A stretch of 64,000 bases of DNA from Gammaproteobacteria bacterium (GCA_028293765.1 JAQGOG010000012.1:57860-121859), one strand, 5' to 3'. Numbered from the stretch's first letter, positions 45,931-56,779 are shown. The notes: generated by a model not told the origin, from the letters alone. Translations and numbers: made by a program.

Positions 45931-48159
45931 CTACTTGAAATGCACTCCGAGTGTGATGCCGTAGGTCGCCGGCGGCGCCGGCGAAAAATGCGTGATCAGC
46001 GCTTGCTCTAAGCCGTAGGAGATGTACCTCGCCCCCGTGATGTTCTTGCCCCACAGGCTCCCCGAGTAGCGTCCGCTGGGCGAGGTCCAGTCGATGGACG
46101 CATTCACGATGTTCATGGTCTTCTGCTTGTCGAGTGCCGGCGTCAGCTGGCCCTTACCGTTGTCTGCATCGAAGAAGTAGTTGCCACCGTGGTTGTAGGC
46201 CACCGAGAAGTCGAGGACGCCCGCACTGATTGAATGGAGATAATTCACCTTGATCGTCGAGGTGAACGGAGGCGTATCAATGGTTTTGTATCGGGCGAGA
46301 TTCGGCGCCACCGGAGGATTGACGTTCGAGATACCGAGGGCGGGATTCGGCGCGTAAATCCAAAAGAGACCGTTCGGAAAGTCGTCATAGTGCCCGTCGA
46401 GCACCTCGAGGCCCGCGGTGATTTGCAGATGTTCGGTGGGCGCGATGGAGGCTTCGAGATCCACTCCTTTGATCGTCGCCTTGGCGGCGTTGCGGAGTGC
46501 GGTGCCGCCGGGCACGAGCTCGGTCACTTGGATGTTCTTGTAGTCATACCAGAAGGCTTCGCTATTCACGCGCAGCCGATGGTTAAAGAACTCCGCCTTC
46601 TCACCGATGGAGTAGGCATCGAGGGTCTCCGGCTGCACCGGAGCGCCGATCCTGGCGCCAGGCTGGACGAAGGCGTTGAACGTGCCGCTTTTGAAGCCGC
46701 GGTTGAAGGCGATATATCCCATGAAGCTGGGCGCAAAGTCGTGCGACAGTGAGATGCGACCGGTCGGTTTGGAGGTTGTGGCGGACTGGGGGCTGTTGGC
46801 CGTCGTTTCCGTCAGAGTGGCACCGCCCGCAAGGCCGAGGGCGTAGGCGGCACTGATGGAGCGCTCGTCGCGTGTATAGCGCAAGCCGGCGGTTAGACGC
46901 GTGCTCGGCACGAACGCCCAGGTCACATCGGCGAAGCTGGCGTAGGACTTCGTGGTCTGCGTCGTATAGGTTTTCGCGAAAGCAAGCGGCGCCACGGCGA
47001 GGCCGCGGAGGTCGCCAGGATCGTAGCCGGAGGAGTCACGCATGAAGAACAGACCCGCGATCCAGGTGAGAGGTGAATTCTCCGCCGACAACAGCTGGAA
47101 CTCCTGGGTGAACGTGTGGTCCGGGCCGTTGGTCGAGGCGCGCACGATCGGAATCGGTCCGGCGGCCTGATCGAAGAGCAACTGCTGCGTGGTGTACCGA
47201 TAGGCGGAAGTGCTGACGAGACGCGCCCAGCCCATATCGCCCGTGACCTTCAGACTGACTCCGGACTGTTTCACGATCCAGTACGGGTTCGTCCAGTCGA
47301 CGAGGTCGTAAAAGCCAGACGGCGCGGGGTACAAACCGGCTCCAACCGTACCGTAGGCGGGACGATAGAAGCCTTCGCTGCTCTTGGTATTGTCGTAGTC
47401 GCCGGCGAGCAGGAAACTCAGGGCATCGTTCGGGGTCCACATAAACTTGACCCGGCCGCCGTAGTAACGGTTGTTTTTGAAAGCCGGGGCGCCGGTCGTC
47501 ACGTTGTGACCCCAGCCCTCCCCCTGGTCGGCGCCGTAAAGAGCGAGGTTGGCAGCGAAGCTCGCGCCCAACCCGGCGCTCACATACAGCGAGGCCGCCG
47601 GGCTGTTGTAGTTCGCGTAGCCGGCATTGATCTCGAGCTCGGGTGTCATGGTCGGGTTTCTGGTGCGCACTTGGATCACCCCGCCGACGGCGTTGCGTCC
47701 GAAGAGCGTCCCCTGCGGTCCCTTGACCACTTCAAGACTGCTGACGCTGTTGAAATTTGCAAGTGACGCACCCGCGGCTGGTGTGTAGACGTCATCGACA
47801 TAGGTCGCGACGGACGGCTCGGCGCTCACCTGCCCGACCGGCGAGCCGACGCCACGCAGAAACGGCACCGCGGTTCCCAACGTGCGATCGAAGGTGAGTC
47901 CCGGCACCGCATTGGCGAGCGATTGCATGTCGGTGATCCCGAAAGCCGTGGCGCTGTGGCCACTGATGACGTCAACTGTGATCGGGACGGACTGCAAATT
48001 CTCAGGACGGCGATTCGCCGTCACCACGACCTCCTGCGGTCGGCCGCTATCGACGGACCCGGTCGCCGGCGCCCGTTCCTGAGCGCGCGGTTCGCTGGTC
48101 AAGTCTGCACTGAGGAATGCCGTGCAGGCAATAACGCGAAGGGCGGGTATTGCAGTCAC
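45931..48159 (-). CDS. TonB-dependent outer-membrane receptor
   Basis: 742 residues. Signal peptide, then the TonB-box-like and plug region (EVVVTANRRPENLQSVPITV, PFLRGVGSP, VVKGPQGTLFGRNAVGG with the conserved plug motif), then a 22-strand barrel ending YGITLGVHFK with a terminal aromatic-rich strand. GTG start behind GGAGAAAAGTC. Family members of this plug type import siderophores, vitamins or plant and polyketide compounds; the substrate cannot be read here. Confidence 0.93.
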   Translation of the reverse strand: MTAIPALRVIACTAFLSADLTSEPRAQERAPATGSVDSGRPQEVVVTANRRPENLQSVPITVDVISGHSATAFGITDMQSLANAVPGLTFDRTLGTAVPFLRGVGSPVGQVSAEPSVATYVDDVYTPAAGASLANFNSVSSLEVVKGPQGTLFGRNAVGGVIQVRTRNPTMTPELEINAGYANYNSPAASLYVSAGLGASFAANLALYGADQGEGWGHNVTTGAPAFKNNRYYGGRVKFMWTPNDALSFLLAGDYDNTKSSEGFYRPAYGTVGAGLYPAPSGFYDLVDWTNPYWIVKQSGVSLKVTGDMGWARLVSTSAYRYTTQQLLFDQAAGPIPIVRASTNGPDHTFTQEFQLLSAENSPLTWIAGLFFMRDSSGYDPGDLRGLAVAPLAFAKTYTTQTTKSYASFADVTWAFVPSTRLTAGLRYTRDERSISAAYALGLAGGATLTETTANSPQSATTSKPTGRISLSHDFAPSFMGYIAFNRGFKSGTFNAFVQPGARIGAPVQPETLDAYSIGEKAEFFNHRLRVNSEAFWYDYKNIQVTELVPGGTALRNAAKATIKGVDLEASIAPTEHLQITAGLEVLDGHYDDFPNGLFWIYAPNPALGISNVNPPVAPNLARYKTIDTPPFTSTIKVNYLHSISAGVLDFSVAYNHGGNYFFDADNGKGQLTPALDKQKTMNIVNASIDWTSPSGRYSGSLWGKNITGARYISYGLEQALITHFSPAPPATYGITLGVHFK

Positions 48160-48762
48160 GACTTTTCTCCGGATCGCTCCGTCTCACGCACCGCGTCGTG
48201 CAACCGTCCAGGCTCTTTAGCAGCGCCGCGCGAATCGCGGCTAGCAGAGCGGCATGCTCTCCCAAATCCTCTCTCGGAAGGGCACTTCGTGCTTTCGAAA
48301 ATGACGCCGAGTCGCTTCTGCTCGGCGAAAACGAGCTAGGTGTGGCAGCCGCCCTCGACTTGCCCTGTCTGTATCTGTCAGCCTATCCCTTCCTATCCCT
48401 TCGGCACGTGATGCCGTGCATGCGTGGCGAACGTGGCGAAGTACAGTGAAGAGCGGGGTTTCAAACGCGGGATTTCGAGCAGGATTTTACCCCTAGCGAC
48501 ACGGCACGGAAAGCTTCAGGGCGGATGCAGAGGGTCACCGCTGACCGGCCGTACACGCCCACAATGAGCAAAATCGTGCTGCGCTCCCGCCGAAATAGCG
48601 TGAGCACTACCGTCGCTCATAAGCGCGTGTGCTGATGCGGCGATATTGCGGCGTGGCTGGACATTACAGCGAGCACGTCGAGGCGTACTCTGTCGCGAAC
48701 ACGCGCTGTTCACGCTTGCTCCGTCGTCGTTGTTCTTATTGCGCCAGGGGAACAGACAAAGC
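48160..48762. other. Intergenic region upstream of TonB receptor and giant kinase
   Basis: 603 bp between divergent genes. 48598-48719 is the parent of the repeat at 45212-45336. The ribosome site of the kinase is AGGGGA before 48763. Short frames on both strands (for example 48150-48449) show no family motif. Confidence 0.6.
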
Positions 48763-51700
48763 ATGAGCGCAACGTCTACTCACCGGCCCTTTGATGAAGG
48801 CGCTCCACCGCAATCGGAGGAGAGCGCGTTCGATTTAGCGCAGTACACGCTGCAGCCAGTGCGCCGAGATGCAGAGTTCGTGCTCTTGCGCGGTCGGGCA
48901 GGGAGCCGACCATCCATTCTCGTGCGAGCTCCGCTCGCGGACCCTCCCGCGCCAGCAACTCTGCGGAAAATGCAGCACGAATACGCTTTACGGTCCGAGC
49001 TGGATCCGGCCCATGTGGTCCGGCCGCTCGCGCTAGTGCTGCCCGAGCGCCGCCCGATACTGATCCTTCAGGACCCGGGTGGCACGCCACTCGATCTACT
49101 CCTGGATGGTGCGATGGATCTGGCGGCGTTTCTGGCCCTGGCCGTCAGTATCGCCGCTGCCCTTGGCCATGTGCACGGCCGCGGTCTCGTGCACAAGGAC
49201 ATCAACCCAGCCAACATCCTGGTGAACACTGCTCGCGACCAGGCGTGGCTGATGGGCCTGGGGATCGCATCGCGCCTGCCGCGCGAGCGCCAATCGGGCC
49301 AGCTCTCGGAGTTCCTGGTCGGGACGCTGGCCTACATGGCCCCCGAGCAGACTGGGCGCATGAACCGCTCGATCGATTCGCGCAGCGATCTGTACGGTTT
49401 GGGCGTCACATTCTACGAAATGCTCACCGGGACCCTTCCATTTACCGCGTCAGATCCGATGGAGCTGGTGCACTGTCATATCGCAAGACAACCGACACCA
49501 CCCTGCGAGAAGGTGAACGGCGTTCCGCGCGCGGTTTCGTCAATCATCATGAAGTTGCTCGCCAAGACGGCGGAGGAGCGCTATCAGACAGCGGCTGGCG
49601 TCGAGAGTGACCTGCGGCGCTGTCTCACTGAATGGGAAACGCAGCATCGGATCGACGAATTCCCGCTTGGCGAACATGACACGCCAGATCGGCTGCTGAT
49701 TCCAGAGAAACTGTACGGGCGAGAATCCGAAATCGACGCTTTGGTCGCGGCTTTCGACCGCGTTGTCGCCGGTGGTCAGCCGGAGCTGGTTCTGGTTTCC
49801 GGATACTCTGGCATCGGCAAGTCCTCCGTTGTGAATGAGCTCCATAAATCACTCGTTCCGCCGCGCGGCCTGTTCGCATCAGGCAAATTCGATCAATACA
49901 AGCGTGACATCCCGTATGCGACGCTCGCTCAGGCGTTTCAGAGCCTGGTCCAGCGACTTCTAGGAAAGAGCGAAGCCGATCTGGCACCCTGGCGCGACGC
50001 GCTCCGCGATGCCCTGGGCCCCAACGCACGGCTCATCATCGAGCTCGTTCCGGAACTGGAGCTCATTATCGGATGCCAGCCGCCTGCTCCTGATCTGCCT
50101 CCCCAGGACGCGCGCAGGCGTTTCCAGCTGATCTTTCGGCGGTTCATCGGCGTGTTTGCCCGGCCGGAACATCCACTGGCGCTCTTCCTCGATGACTTGC
50201 AATGGCTCGATGGGGCGACGCTCGATCTGCTGGAGGATCTGTTAACAGGGCCTGAGGCGGCCCCCTCGGATCTGCAGCATCTCATGCTGATCGGTGCCTA
50301 TCGCGCTAACGAGGTCACTTCCGCCCATTCGCTGAGGCAGAGGCTCGAGGCGATCGAGACGGCCGGCGGCAAGGTGGTGGAGATCACGCTTGCCCCCCTC
50401 GCCCCAGAATATCTCCAACAGTTGATCTCGGAAGCTCTGCGCTGCGAGGCGGAGCGCGCCGCGCCGCTCGCGCAGTTGGTGCATGAGAAAACAGCTGGCA
50501 ATCCGTTCTTCGCCAATCGGTTCATTGCCTCGCTCGCGGAGGAGGGAATGCTCACCTTCGATCACGACGCGGCGTGCTGGTCCTGGGATCTCGGTCGGAT
50601 TCGCGCCAAGGGTTACACCGATAATCTGGTGGACCTCATGGTCGGGAAGCTGACCCGCTTGACCGCGGCAACACAGAAGGCAGTCCAGCAGCTGGCATGC
50701 CTCGGAAATGCCGCCCCAGTCGCAACACTGTCCCTGGTCTACGGCAGGACAGAGACGGAGATTCACTCGCTGCTGGCAGAGGCGGTGCGCGCTGAGCTGC
50801 TGGAGCGCCGGAAAGACTCGTACCACTTCATCCACGACCGCATTCAAGAGGCGGCCTATCTACTCGTTCCGGAATTGCTGCGCCCCGAGGCGCATCTGCG
50901 CATCGGACGGCTCCTCGCGGCGAACACGCCGCCGGAGCAGCAAGAGGAGGCGATCTACGAGATCGTCAATCAGCTCAACCGCGGCGCGCCCTTGATCACC
51001 TCAGATCAGGAACGCGAGCAACTGGCAGAGCTGAACCTGATTGCCGGCAAGCGCGCGAAGGCTGCAACTGCGTACAGTTCGGCCCTGAACTATCTGGTCA
51101 TGGGCGAGGCGCTATTACCCGAGGATTGCTGGGAGAGAAGGTATGCACTCGTATTTGCGACGGAAGTCGCCCGCGCTGAATGCGAATTCCTGACGGGTGA
51201 TCTGGCCGCAGCAGAGGAGCGACTGTCGACGCTGTCCATTCGCGCTGCGAATCTTGTGGATAAGGCCGCTGTCGCGTGTTTACGAGCAGCTCTTTACACA
51301 ACGCTCGCTCGTGCCGACCGTGCTGTGGAGATCTGCGTCGAATACCTGCGCGAGGCCGGCGTCGCCTGCTCACCGCGCCCCACCGACGAGGAGGTCAGCG
51401 CAGAGTACGAGCGCCTCTTGGGGCAGCTTGGCGGTCGGTCCATCGAAGCGCTTTTCGACCTGCCGCTGATGTCCGATCCAGACTGGCGGGCCACGATGGA
51501 AGTCCTCGCGGAGCTCTCGGCGCCGGCTTACTTCCTTGACGCGAATCTGTGGTGCCTTGTGCTGCTGCGAATGGCGAACCTGAGTGCCGAGCATGGCAAC
51601 TGCGATGGGTCGTGCTACGCCTATAGCTTGATGAATATGGTCGTCGGCGCCCGGTTCGGCAACTATCGAGCAGGTTCCTGCTTCGGCCAGCTCAGTCTCG

Positions 51701-54700
51701 AACTCATCGGAAAGAAGGGCCTCGAGCGGTTCAAAGCTCGTGTGTACTGCGGTTGCGCGCTCTCGGTTATTCCGTGGTCGCAGCATATTCGAGCGGGCGT
51801 TCCGTTACTCCGCCGTAGCTTGGAGACCGCGCTGGAAACCGGCGACCAGCAGTATGCAGCCTATGCGCAGCACGCTCTCGTCTCGAATCGTCTCACTAGC
51901 GCAGATCCACTCGCAGAGGTACAGGGCGAAGCCGAGTCTGCGCTCGAATTCGGGCAAAAAGCGCGCTTCGGCCCGGTCGTTGACATGGTGACGGGGCAGC
52001 TCGGTTTCATCCGGACGTTGAGGGGACTGACGCGGGAGTTCGGCTCCTATGGCGACGACGGGTTCGACGAGGGGCGCTTCGAGCAGCATCTCGAGGCAAG
52101 TCCGTCCTTAATTGCCTGCTGGTATTGGATTCGTAAGCTGCAGGCGCGCTTTTATGCGGGCGATTACGCGCAAGCAGTCGCGGCGGCCGCGAAGGCACGA
52201 CCGCTTCTCCAGGCAATCAGCGGTTTGTTCGAAGAGGCCGACTACGAATTCTATGCAGCGCTCGCGAGAGCGGCCGCGTCGGATTCTGCAACTCCGGACG
52301 AGCGACGGGAGCATTCCGGGGCGCTGGCCGAACATCACCAGCGCCTCGCGCTCTGGGCGGAGAACTGTCCGGAGAATTTCGCAAACCGAGCCGCGCTGGC
52401 AGGCGCAGAGATTGCTCGCCTGGACGGCCGGGAACTCGAGGCCGAACGCCTGTATGAACAGGCCATTCGGGCGGCGCATGAGCACGGCTTCGTCCAGAAT
52501 GAAGGACTGGCGTACGAGTTGGCCGCGCGGTTCTATGCGGCGCGTGGCTTCGAAGCATTCGCGGATCTCTACCTCCGCAGAGCGCGGCACTGCTACCAGC
52601 GATGGGGAGCCGACAGCAAAGTGCGGCAGCTCGTCGAGCTGTACCCGCGCCTGAGGGAAAACGAACCGGCACCCGAGTCGCGAGGCACGAGCGGCGCGCC
52701 GATCGAGCAGTTGGAGCTTGCGACCGTGTTGAAGGTCTCGCAAACCGTCTCGGGCGAAATGATTCTGGATCGACTACTCGACCGACTCATGCGCGCCGCC
52801 ATCGAGCACGCGGGCGCCGAGCGCGGTCTCTTGATTGCCCGGCGAGGTGATGAGCTGCAGCTACAGGCACAAGCGACCACTAGCGGAGCGGATGTAACCG
52901 TGCACCTGCGAGACTGCGACGACGCCGAAGCCGCGCTGCCACAGTCGCTTGTTCGGTACGTCATGCGTACTCGAGATACCGTGATCCTCGAGGATGCATC
53001 CTCTCAGAATCTGTTTTCTGCCGATCGGTACCTGCTACAGCATCGCGCCCGTTCCATTCTCTGTTTGCCATTGATCAACCAGGGCAACCTCATCGGGGTG
53101 CTCTATCTCGAGAACAACCTCGCACCGCGCGTTTTCGGCCCGGCCCGTATCGCGGTGCTAAAACTGCTCGCGTCGCAGGCCGCAATGTCGCTCGAGAATG
53201 CTCGCCTGTACCGGGACCTTGCTCAACGCGAGGCGCAGATCCGGCGGCTGGTAGACGCCAATATCGTTGGGATCTTCATTTGGGACCTCGATGGCACCAT
53301 GCTCGAGGCCAATGACGCGTTTCTGAGTATGGTGGGATACGAGCGTGAGGATCTCGTCTCAGGCCGCCTGCGCTGGACCGATTTGTCAGCTGCCCAATGG
53401 CTCGGCCGCGATCGTAAAGAGCTTGAGGCAGAGATCCAGCGCACCGGGAGCTTGCAACCGTTTGAATGGGACTACATCCGCAAGGACGGCAGCCGCATGC
53501 CCGTACTGGTTGGTGCTGCGAGATTCGAAGGTGAGAACCAAGGTGTTGCCTTCGTGCTCGAGCTCACGGAGCGCAAGCGCGCAGAACAGGCTTTGCGGCA
53601 AAGTGAAGCGTATCTCGCCGAAGCGCAGCGGTTGACGCACACGGGCAGTTGGGCCTACAACCTCGTCACTGGGAAACAGACTTACTACTCCGACGAGACT
53701 TTCCGACTGTTTGGGCTGGATCCTCGGCGCGGCCGCCCACCGGAGCTTGAAGAGATCAGCCAACTGATCCATCCCGAAGAGCGCGCTAGGGTGTTGGAAG
53801 AGCTCGCGCAGGTACTGCGCGACAAGGCCGAATACAAGCAGGATTACAGGATCGTGCTGCCTGATGGAACGGTCCGGCACCTGCACTCCGTCGGGCATCC
53901 GGTTCACGACCAGGCGGGAGAGGTCGAATACCTCGGAACCGTAATGGATGTGACCGAACGCAGGCGCGACGAGCAACGCCTGCTCGCGCAACACCGCGTC
54001 ACCCGCATCTTGGCGGAGGCTGCCACGCTCGATGAAGCGACGCCAAAGATCCTCCGAGCAATGTGCGAGTGTCTGGGATGGGACCTCGGTTCGCTGTGGC
54101 GTATCGACCGGGAAGGGGGTGTACTCCGCTGCGCCGAGGTGTGGCACGCGGCGTCGGTCGTAGCCCCGCAGTTCGAGGCTGCCACGCGGGCGAGCACGTT
54201 CCGGTTGGGGAGCGGGCTTCCGGGCAGAGTCTGGGCGAGCCGTACGCCCGCGATCATTCCAGATGTTGTCCATGACCCGGAGGTTCGGCACCGAGACGCC
54301 GCCGCACGTGAAGGGTTGCACGCGGCCTTTGCCTTTCCGATCCTGCTCGGCAGCGAGGTGCTCGGTGTCATGGGCTTCCTGAGTCGGGATGTCTGGCGGG
54401 CCGACCAGAACCTGCTCGACATGATGGCAACCCTCGGCAGCCAGATCGGGCAGTTTACCAAGCGCGCCGCAGCGGTCGATGAGCTGCAACTCCGGGTCAG
54501 CATGTTGCATCACATTCCCGTCGCGGCCTGGTCGGTGACGCCGGACGGGACTTCCGATATCGTGAATCAGCTTTGGTTCGAGTACACCGGCCAGACATCC
54601 GAGTACGTGAATTCACATCCCGAGGCGTGGATGGCTACCATTCACCCTGACGATCGGGTGAGAGCCTCGTGGAGCTACTGGGATGGGATACGCTCTGGGC

Positions 54701-55587
54701 AGGGTTTTACGATGGAAGCACGGTTTCTTCGCGCGCGCGATGGGGCATATCGCTGGCATCTCAATCGCGCGGTGGCGGTACGTGACTCAGAAGGAAACAT
54801 CCTCAGATTCGTCGGCACGTCCACTGACGTGCACGATTGGCGGCAAGCGCAGGAAGAGCTACGCGACACACAAGCCGAGCTCGCGCACATGGCACGTGTG
54901 CTGACGATGGGGGAGCTCACCGCGTCGATCGCGCACGAGGTGAATCAGCCACTGGGCGCGATCGTCACGAGCGCAGGCGCCTGCAAGCGCTGGCTGGCAG
55001 CAAAGCCTCCGAAAATGGAGAAGGCCCGGCGAGCGCTGGAACGCATCGCCAACGACGGCAGGAGAGCGGGCGAGGTCATCAAGCGGCTCCGGGCTCTCAT
55101 GAAGCGCCAGGCGCCGCGCAAGGACTGGCTGCAGATCAATGAAGCGATCCTCGAGGTCATCGCGATCGCACAACATCAGCTCCGTCGAAACGACGTACTG
55201 CTAGAGACACAGCTTGCTGAGGGTCTGCCGCTCGTGCGGGGTGACAGGGTGCAGCTGCAGCAGGTGCTTCTCAATCTGATCGTCAACGCGATCGAGGCCA
55301 TGAGCGGGATCGATGAGCGGCGCCGCGAGCTGACGATCGTGTCGGCCGCGGACGGGCCGGAGGCCGTGGCGGTCGAAGTGCACGACTCAGGGATGGGCCT
55401 GGACCCGGAGCACGCAGCGCATCTGTTCGAGCCCTTCCACACGACCAAGGCCGAGGGGATGGGCATCGGGTTGTGGATCAGCCGCTCGATCGTCGAGGCG
55501 CACGGCGGGCGACTATCGGCCGCTGCGAACGCACCGCGCGGCGCGGTGTTTCGGTTTTCGCTGCCGGTCAACGAACCCGTGCCGTAA
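48763..55587 (+). CDS. Giant multidomain sensor: (pseudo)Ser/Thr kinase - AAA ATPase - GAF/PAS - histidine kinase
   Basis: 2274 residues, cytoplasmic. Residues 20-300: Ser/Thr-kinase fold with HKDINPANIL, but DFG is replaced (AWLMGLGIASRL) and the VAIK lysine is not evident. About 325-660: ATPase with Walker A GYSGIGKSS and FLDDLQWLDG. About 690-1290: helical repeats. About 1330-1500: GAF. Then PAS, PAS, a second GAF (about 1750-1900), PAS, HisKA with SIAHEVNQPLG (His2058) and HATPase (GMGIGLWISRSIVEAHGG). Start at ATG behind AGGGGA. A FixJ-type regulator follows 75 bp downstream, the likely phosphate acceptor. Confidence 0.92.
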   Translation: MSATSTHRPFDEGAPPQSEESAFDLAQYTLQPVRRDAEFVLLRGRAGSRPSILVRAPLADPPAPATLRKMQHEYALRSELDPAHVVRPLALVLPERRPILILQDPGGTPLDLLLDGAMDLAAFLALAVSIAAALGHVHGRGLVHKDINPANILVNTARDQAWLMGLGIASRLPRERQSGQLSEFLVGTLAYMAPEQTGRMNRSIDSRSDLYGLGVTFYEMLTGTLPFTASDPMELVHCHIARQPTPPCEKVNGVPRAVSSIIMKLLAKTAEERYQTAAGVESDLRRCLTEWETQHRIDEFPLGEHDTPDRLLIPEKLYGRESEIDALVAAFDRVVAGGQPELVLVSGYSGIGKSSVVNELHKSLVPPRGLFASGKFDQYKRDIPYATLAQAFQSLVQRLLGKSEADLAPWRDALRDALGPNARLIIELVPELELIIGCQPPAPDLPPQDARRRFQLIFRRFIGVFARPEHPLALFLDDLQWLDGATLDLLEDLLTGPEAAPSDLQHLMLIGAYRANEVTSAHSLRQRLEAIETAGGKVVEITLAPLAPEYLQQLISEALRCEAERAAPLAQLVHEKTAGNPFFANRFIASLAEEGMLTFDHDAACWSWDLGRIRAKGYTDNLVDLMVGKLTRLTAATQKAVQQLACLGNAAPVATLSLVYGRTETEIHSLLAEAVRAELLERRKDSYHFIHDRIQEAAYLLVPELLRPEAHLRIGRLLAANTPPEQQEEAIYEIVNQLNRGAPLITSDQEREQLAELNLIAGKRAKAATAYSSALNYLVMGEALLPEDCWERRYALVFATEVARAECEFLTGDLAAAEERLSTLSIRAANLVDKAAVACLRAALYTTLARADRAVEICVEYLREAGVACSPRPTDEEVSAEYERLLGQLGGRSIEALFDLPLMSDPDWRATMEVLAELSAPAYFLDANLWCLVLLRMANLSAEHGNCDGSCYAYSLMNMVVGARFGNYRAGSCFGQLSLELIGKKGLERFKARVYCGCALSVIPWSQHIRAGVPLLRRSLETALETGDQQYAAYAQHALVSNRLTSADPLAEVQGEAESALEFGQKARFGPVVDMVTGQLGFIRTLRGLTREFGSYGDDGFDEGRFEQHLEASPSLIACWYWIRKLQARFYAGDYAQAVAAAAKARPLLQAISGLFEEADYEFYAALARAAASDSATPDERREHSGALAEHHQRLALWAENCPENFANRAALAGAEIARLDGRELEAERLYEQAIRAAHEHGFVQNEGLAYELAARFYAARGFEAFADLYLRRARHCYQRWGADSKVRQLVELYPRLRENEPAPESRGTSGAPIEQLELATVLKVSQTVSGEMILDRLLDRLMRAAIEHAGAERGLLIARRGDELQLQAQATTSGADVTVHLRDCDDAEAALPQSLVRYVMRTRDTVILEDASSQNLFSADRYLLQHRARSILCLPLINQGNLIGVLYLENNLAPRVFGPARIAVLKLLASQAAMSLENARLYRDLAQREAQIRRLVDANIVGIFIWDLDGTMLEANDAFLSMVGYEREDLVSGRLRWTDLSAAQWLGRDRKELEAEIQRTGSLQPFEWDYIRKDGSRMPVLVGAARFEGENQGVAFVLELTERKRAEQALRQSEAYLAEAQRLTHTGSWAYNLVTGKQTYYSDETFRLFGLDPRRGRPPELEEISQLIHPEERARVLEELAQVLRDKAEYKQDYRIVLPDGTVRHLHSVGHPVHDQAGEVEYLGTVMDVTERRRDEQRLLAQHRVTRILAEAATLDEATPKILRAMCECLGWDLGSLWRIDREGGVLRCAEVWHAASVVAPQFEAATRASTFRLGSGLPGRVWASRTPAIIPDVVHDPEVRHRDAAAREGLHAAFAFPILLGSEVLGVMGFLSRDVWRADQNLLDMMATLGSQIGQFTKRAAAVDELQLRVSMLHHIPVAAWSVTPDGTSDIVNQLWFEYTGQTSEYVNSHPEAWMATIHPDDRVRASWSYWDGIRSGQGFTMEARFLRARDGAYRWHLNRAVAVRDSEGNILRFVGTSTDVHDWRQAQEELRDTQAELAHMARVLTMGELTASIAHEVNQPLGAIVTSAGACKRWLAAKPPKMEKARRALERIANDGRRAGEVIKRLRALMKRQAPRKDWLQINEAILEVIAIAQHQLRRNDVLLETQLAEGLPLVRGDRVQLQQVLLNLIVNAIEAMSGIDERRRELTIVSAADGPEAVAVEVHDSGMGLDPEHAAHLFEPFHTTKAEGMGIGLWISRSIVEAHGGRLSAAANAPRGAVFRFSLPVNEPVP
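54836..55043 (+). repeat. Parent segment of the partial kinase duplication
   Basis: HisKA-coding part of the giant kinase gene, nearly identical to 45337-45545. The two diverge at the junction where the upstream copy joins the sigma-54 activator tail. Confidence 0.88.
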
Positions 55588-55662
55588 ACGCGTGCAATTG
55601 GCTTAGTATAAGGCCAGATGTGCCGGGCCCGTGCGAGTCGGCTTGGTCTTCGGGAGTTCATG

Positions 55663-56289
55663 ATGGGCGAGGTGACAGCCATCGTCTTCGTCATCGATGA
55701 TGACCCATCGATGCGTGCAGCGCTCGAGGATCTCGTGGGCTCGGTCGGTCTGGGGGCGCGGCCGTTTGCTTCCACTGAGGAGTTCCTGGCGAGCAAGCGG
55801 CCGGACGCCCCGGGCTGTCTCGTGCTCGATGTGAGATTGCCAGGGATGAGCGGACTGACGTTTCAAAAGGAGCTCGCGAGAGTGGGCGTCGACCTCCCCG
55901 TGATCTTCATCACGGGCCACGGTGATATCCCGATGAGCGTCCGGGCGATGAAGGCCGGTGCCGTCGAATTCCTCAGCAAGCCCTTCCACGATCAGGAGCT
56001 GCTCGATGCGATCCACGCGGGGATCGAGCGTGATAGAGAAAGGCGTCGGGAGGCGGTGCTCGTCGCCGAGCTGCGGGAGCGCTACGCCACCCTGACCGAG
56101 CGCGAGCGGCAGATCATGAGACTCGTCGTCATCGGGCGCGCGAACAAGCAGATCGCCGCCGAGCTCAACCTGAGCGAGATGACGGTGAAGGTTCATCGCG
56201 GGCAAGTCATGCGCAAGATGCAGGCCGGCTCCTTGCCCGGACTCGTGCGCATAGCCGACCGGCTGACCGGGCCTACCAGAACGTCGTAG
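55663..56289 (+). CDS. FixJ-family response regulator
   Basis: 208 residues. Receiver with FVIDDDPSMRAALEDL, phospho-Asp in LVLDVRLPGMSGL, and Lys in FLSKPF. The LuxR-type helix-turn-helix is LTERERQIMRLVVIGRANKQ and MTVKVHRGQVMRKM. Start at the second of two adjacent ATGs, seven bases after GGGAG. Sits directly after the giant kinase and is probably its target. Confidence 0.93.
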   Translation: MGEVTAIVFVIDDDPSMRAALEDLVGSVGLGARPFASTEEFLASKRPDAPGCLVLDVRLPGMSGLTFQKELARVGVDLPVIFITGHGDIPMSVRAMKAGAVEFLSKPFHDQELLDAIHAGIERDRERRREAVLVAELRERYATLTERERQIMRLVVIGRANKQIAAELNLSEMTVKVHRGQVMRKMQAGSLPGLVRIADRLTGPTRTS

Positions 56290-56392
56290 GCGATCTCTAC
56301 CAAAGTCGTATCGCCAGTTATGGTCGTGCAATGGCTTCGCGCGATCCGTCGGGACTAGTCTCGCTCTCCAATTGCGCGGTTGGGGGATCGCG

Positions 56393-56779
56393 ATGCCGAT
56401 AGGGTCGCTCGTTGCGATCGTCGACGATGACCAGTCAATCCGGGATACGACGAAGGATTTGCTGGAGTCTGAGGGTTTTTCCGCCGCATCGTTTGCGTCC
56501 GCCGCAAGTCTTCTGAAGTCCAGGCGACTGAACCGCGTCTTGTGCCTGATCGCCGACATGCGAATGCCGGGGATGACGGGGCTCGAGCTTCATCAGCATC
56601 TGATCGCGTCGAATCATGCGATCCCGACTATCCTGATGACCGCTTATCCGGATGAGCGCGCGCGGGCACAGGCGATCAAGGCCAACGTCGTTTGTTATCT
56701 CTTAAAGCCATTCGCCCCGGACGAGTTGCTCGCCTGTGTGCGCTCGGCCATACAGACGCGCGCTAGCGGCAGCGGGTAA
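56393..56779 (+). CDS. Stand-alone receiver-domain protein
   Basis: 128 residues, receiver only: VAIVDDDQSIRDTTKDLL, phospho-Asp in CLIADMRMPGMTGL, Thr in LMTAYP, Lys in YLLKPF. No output domain. It would act as a phosphate sink or as an interaction module in the same phosphorelay as the giant kinase and FixJ-type regulator. Start ATG behind GGGGG. Confidence 0.88.
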   Translation: MPIGSLVAIVDDDQSIRDTTKDLLESEGFSAASFASAASLLKSRRLNRVLCLIADMRMPGMTGLELHQHLIASNHAIPTILMTAYPDERARAQAIKANVVCYLLKPFAPDELLACVRSAIQTRASGSG

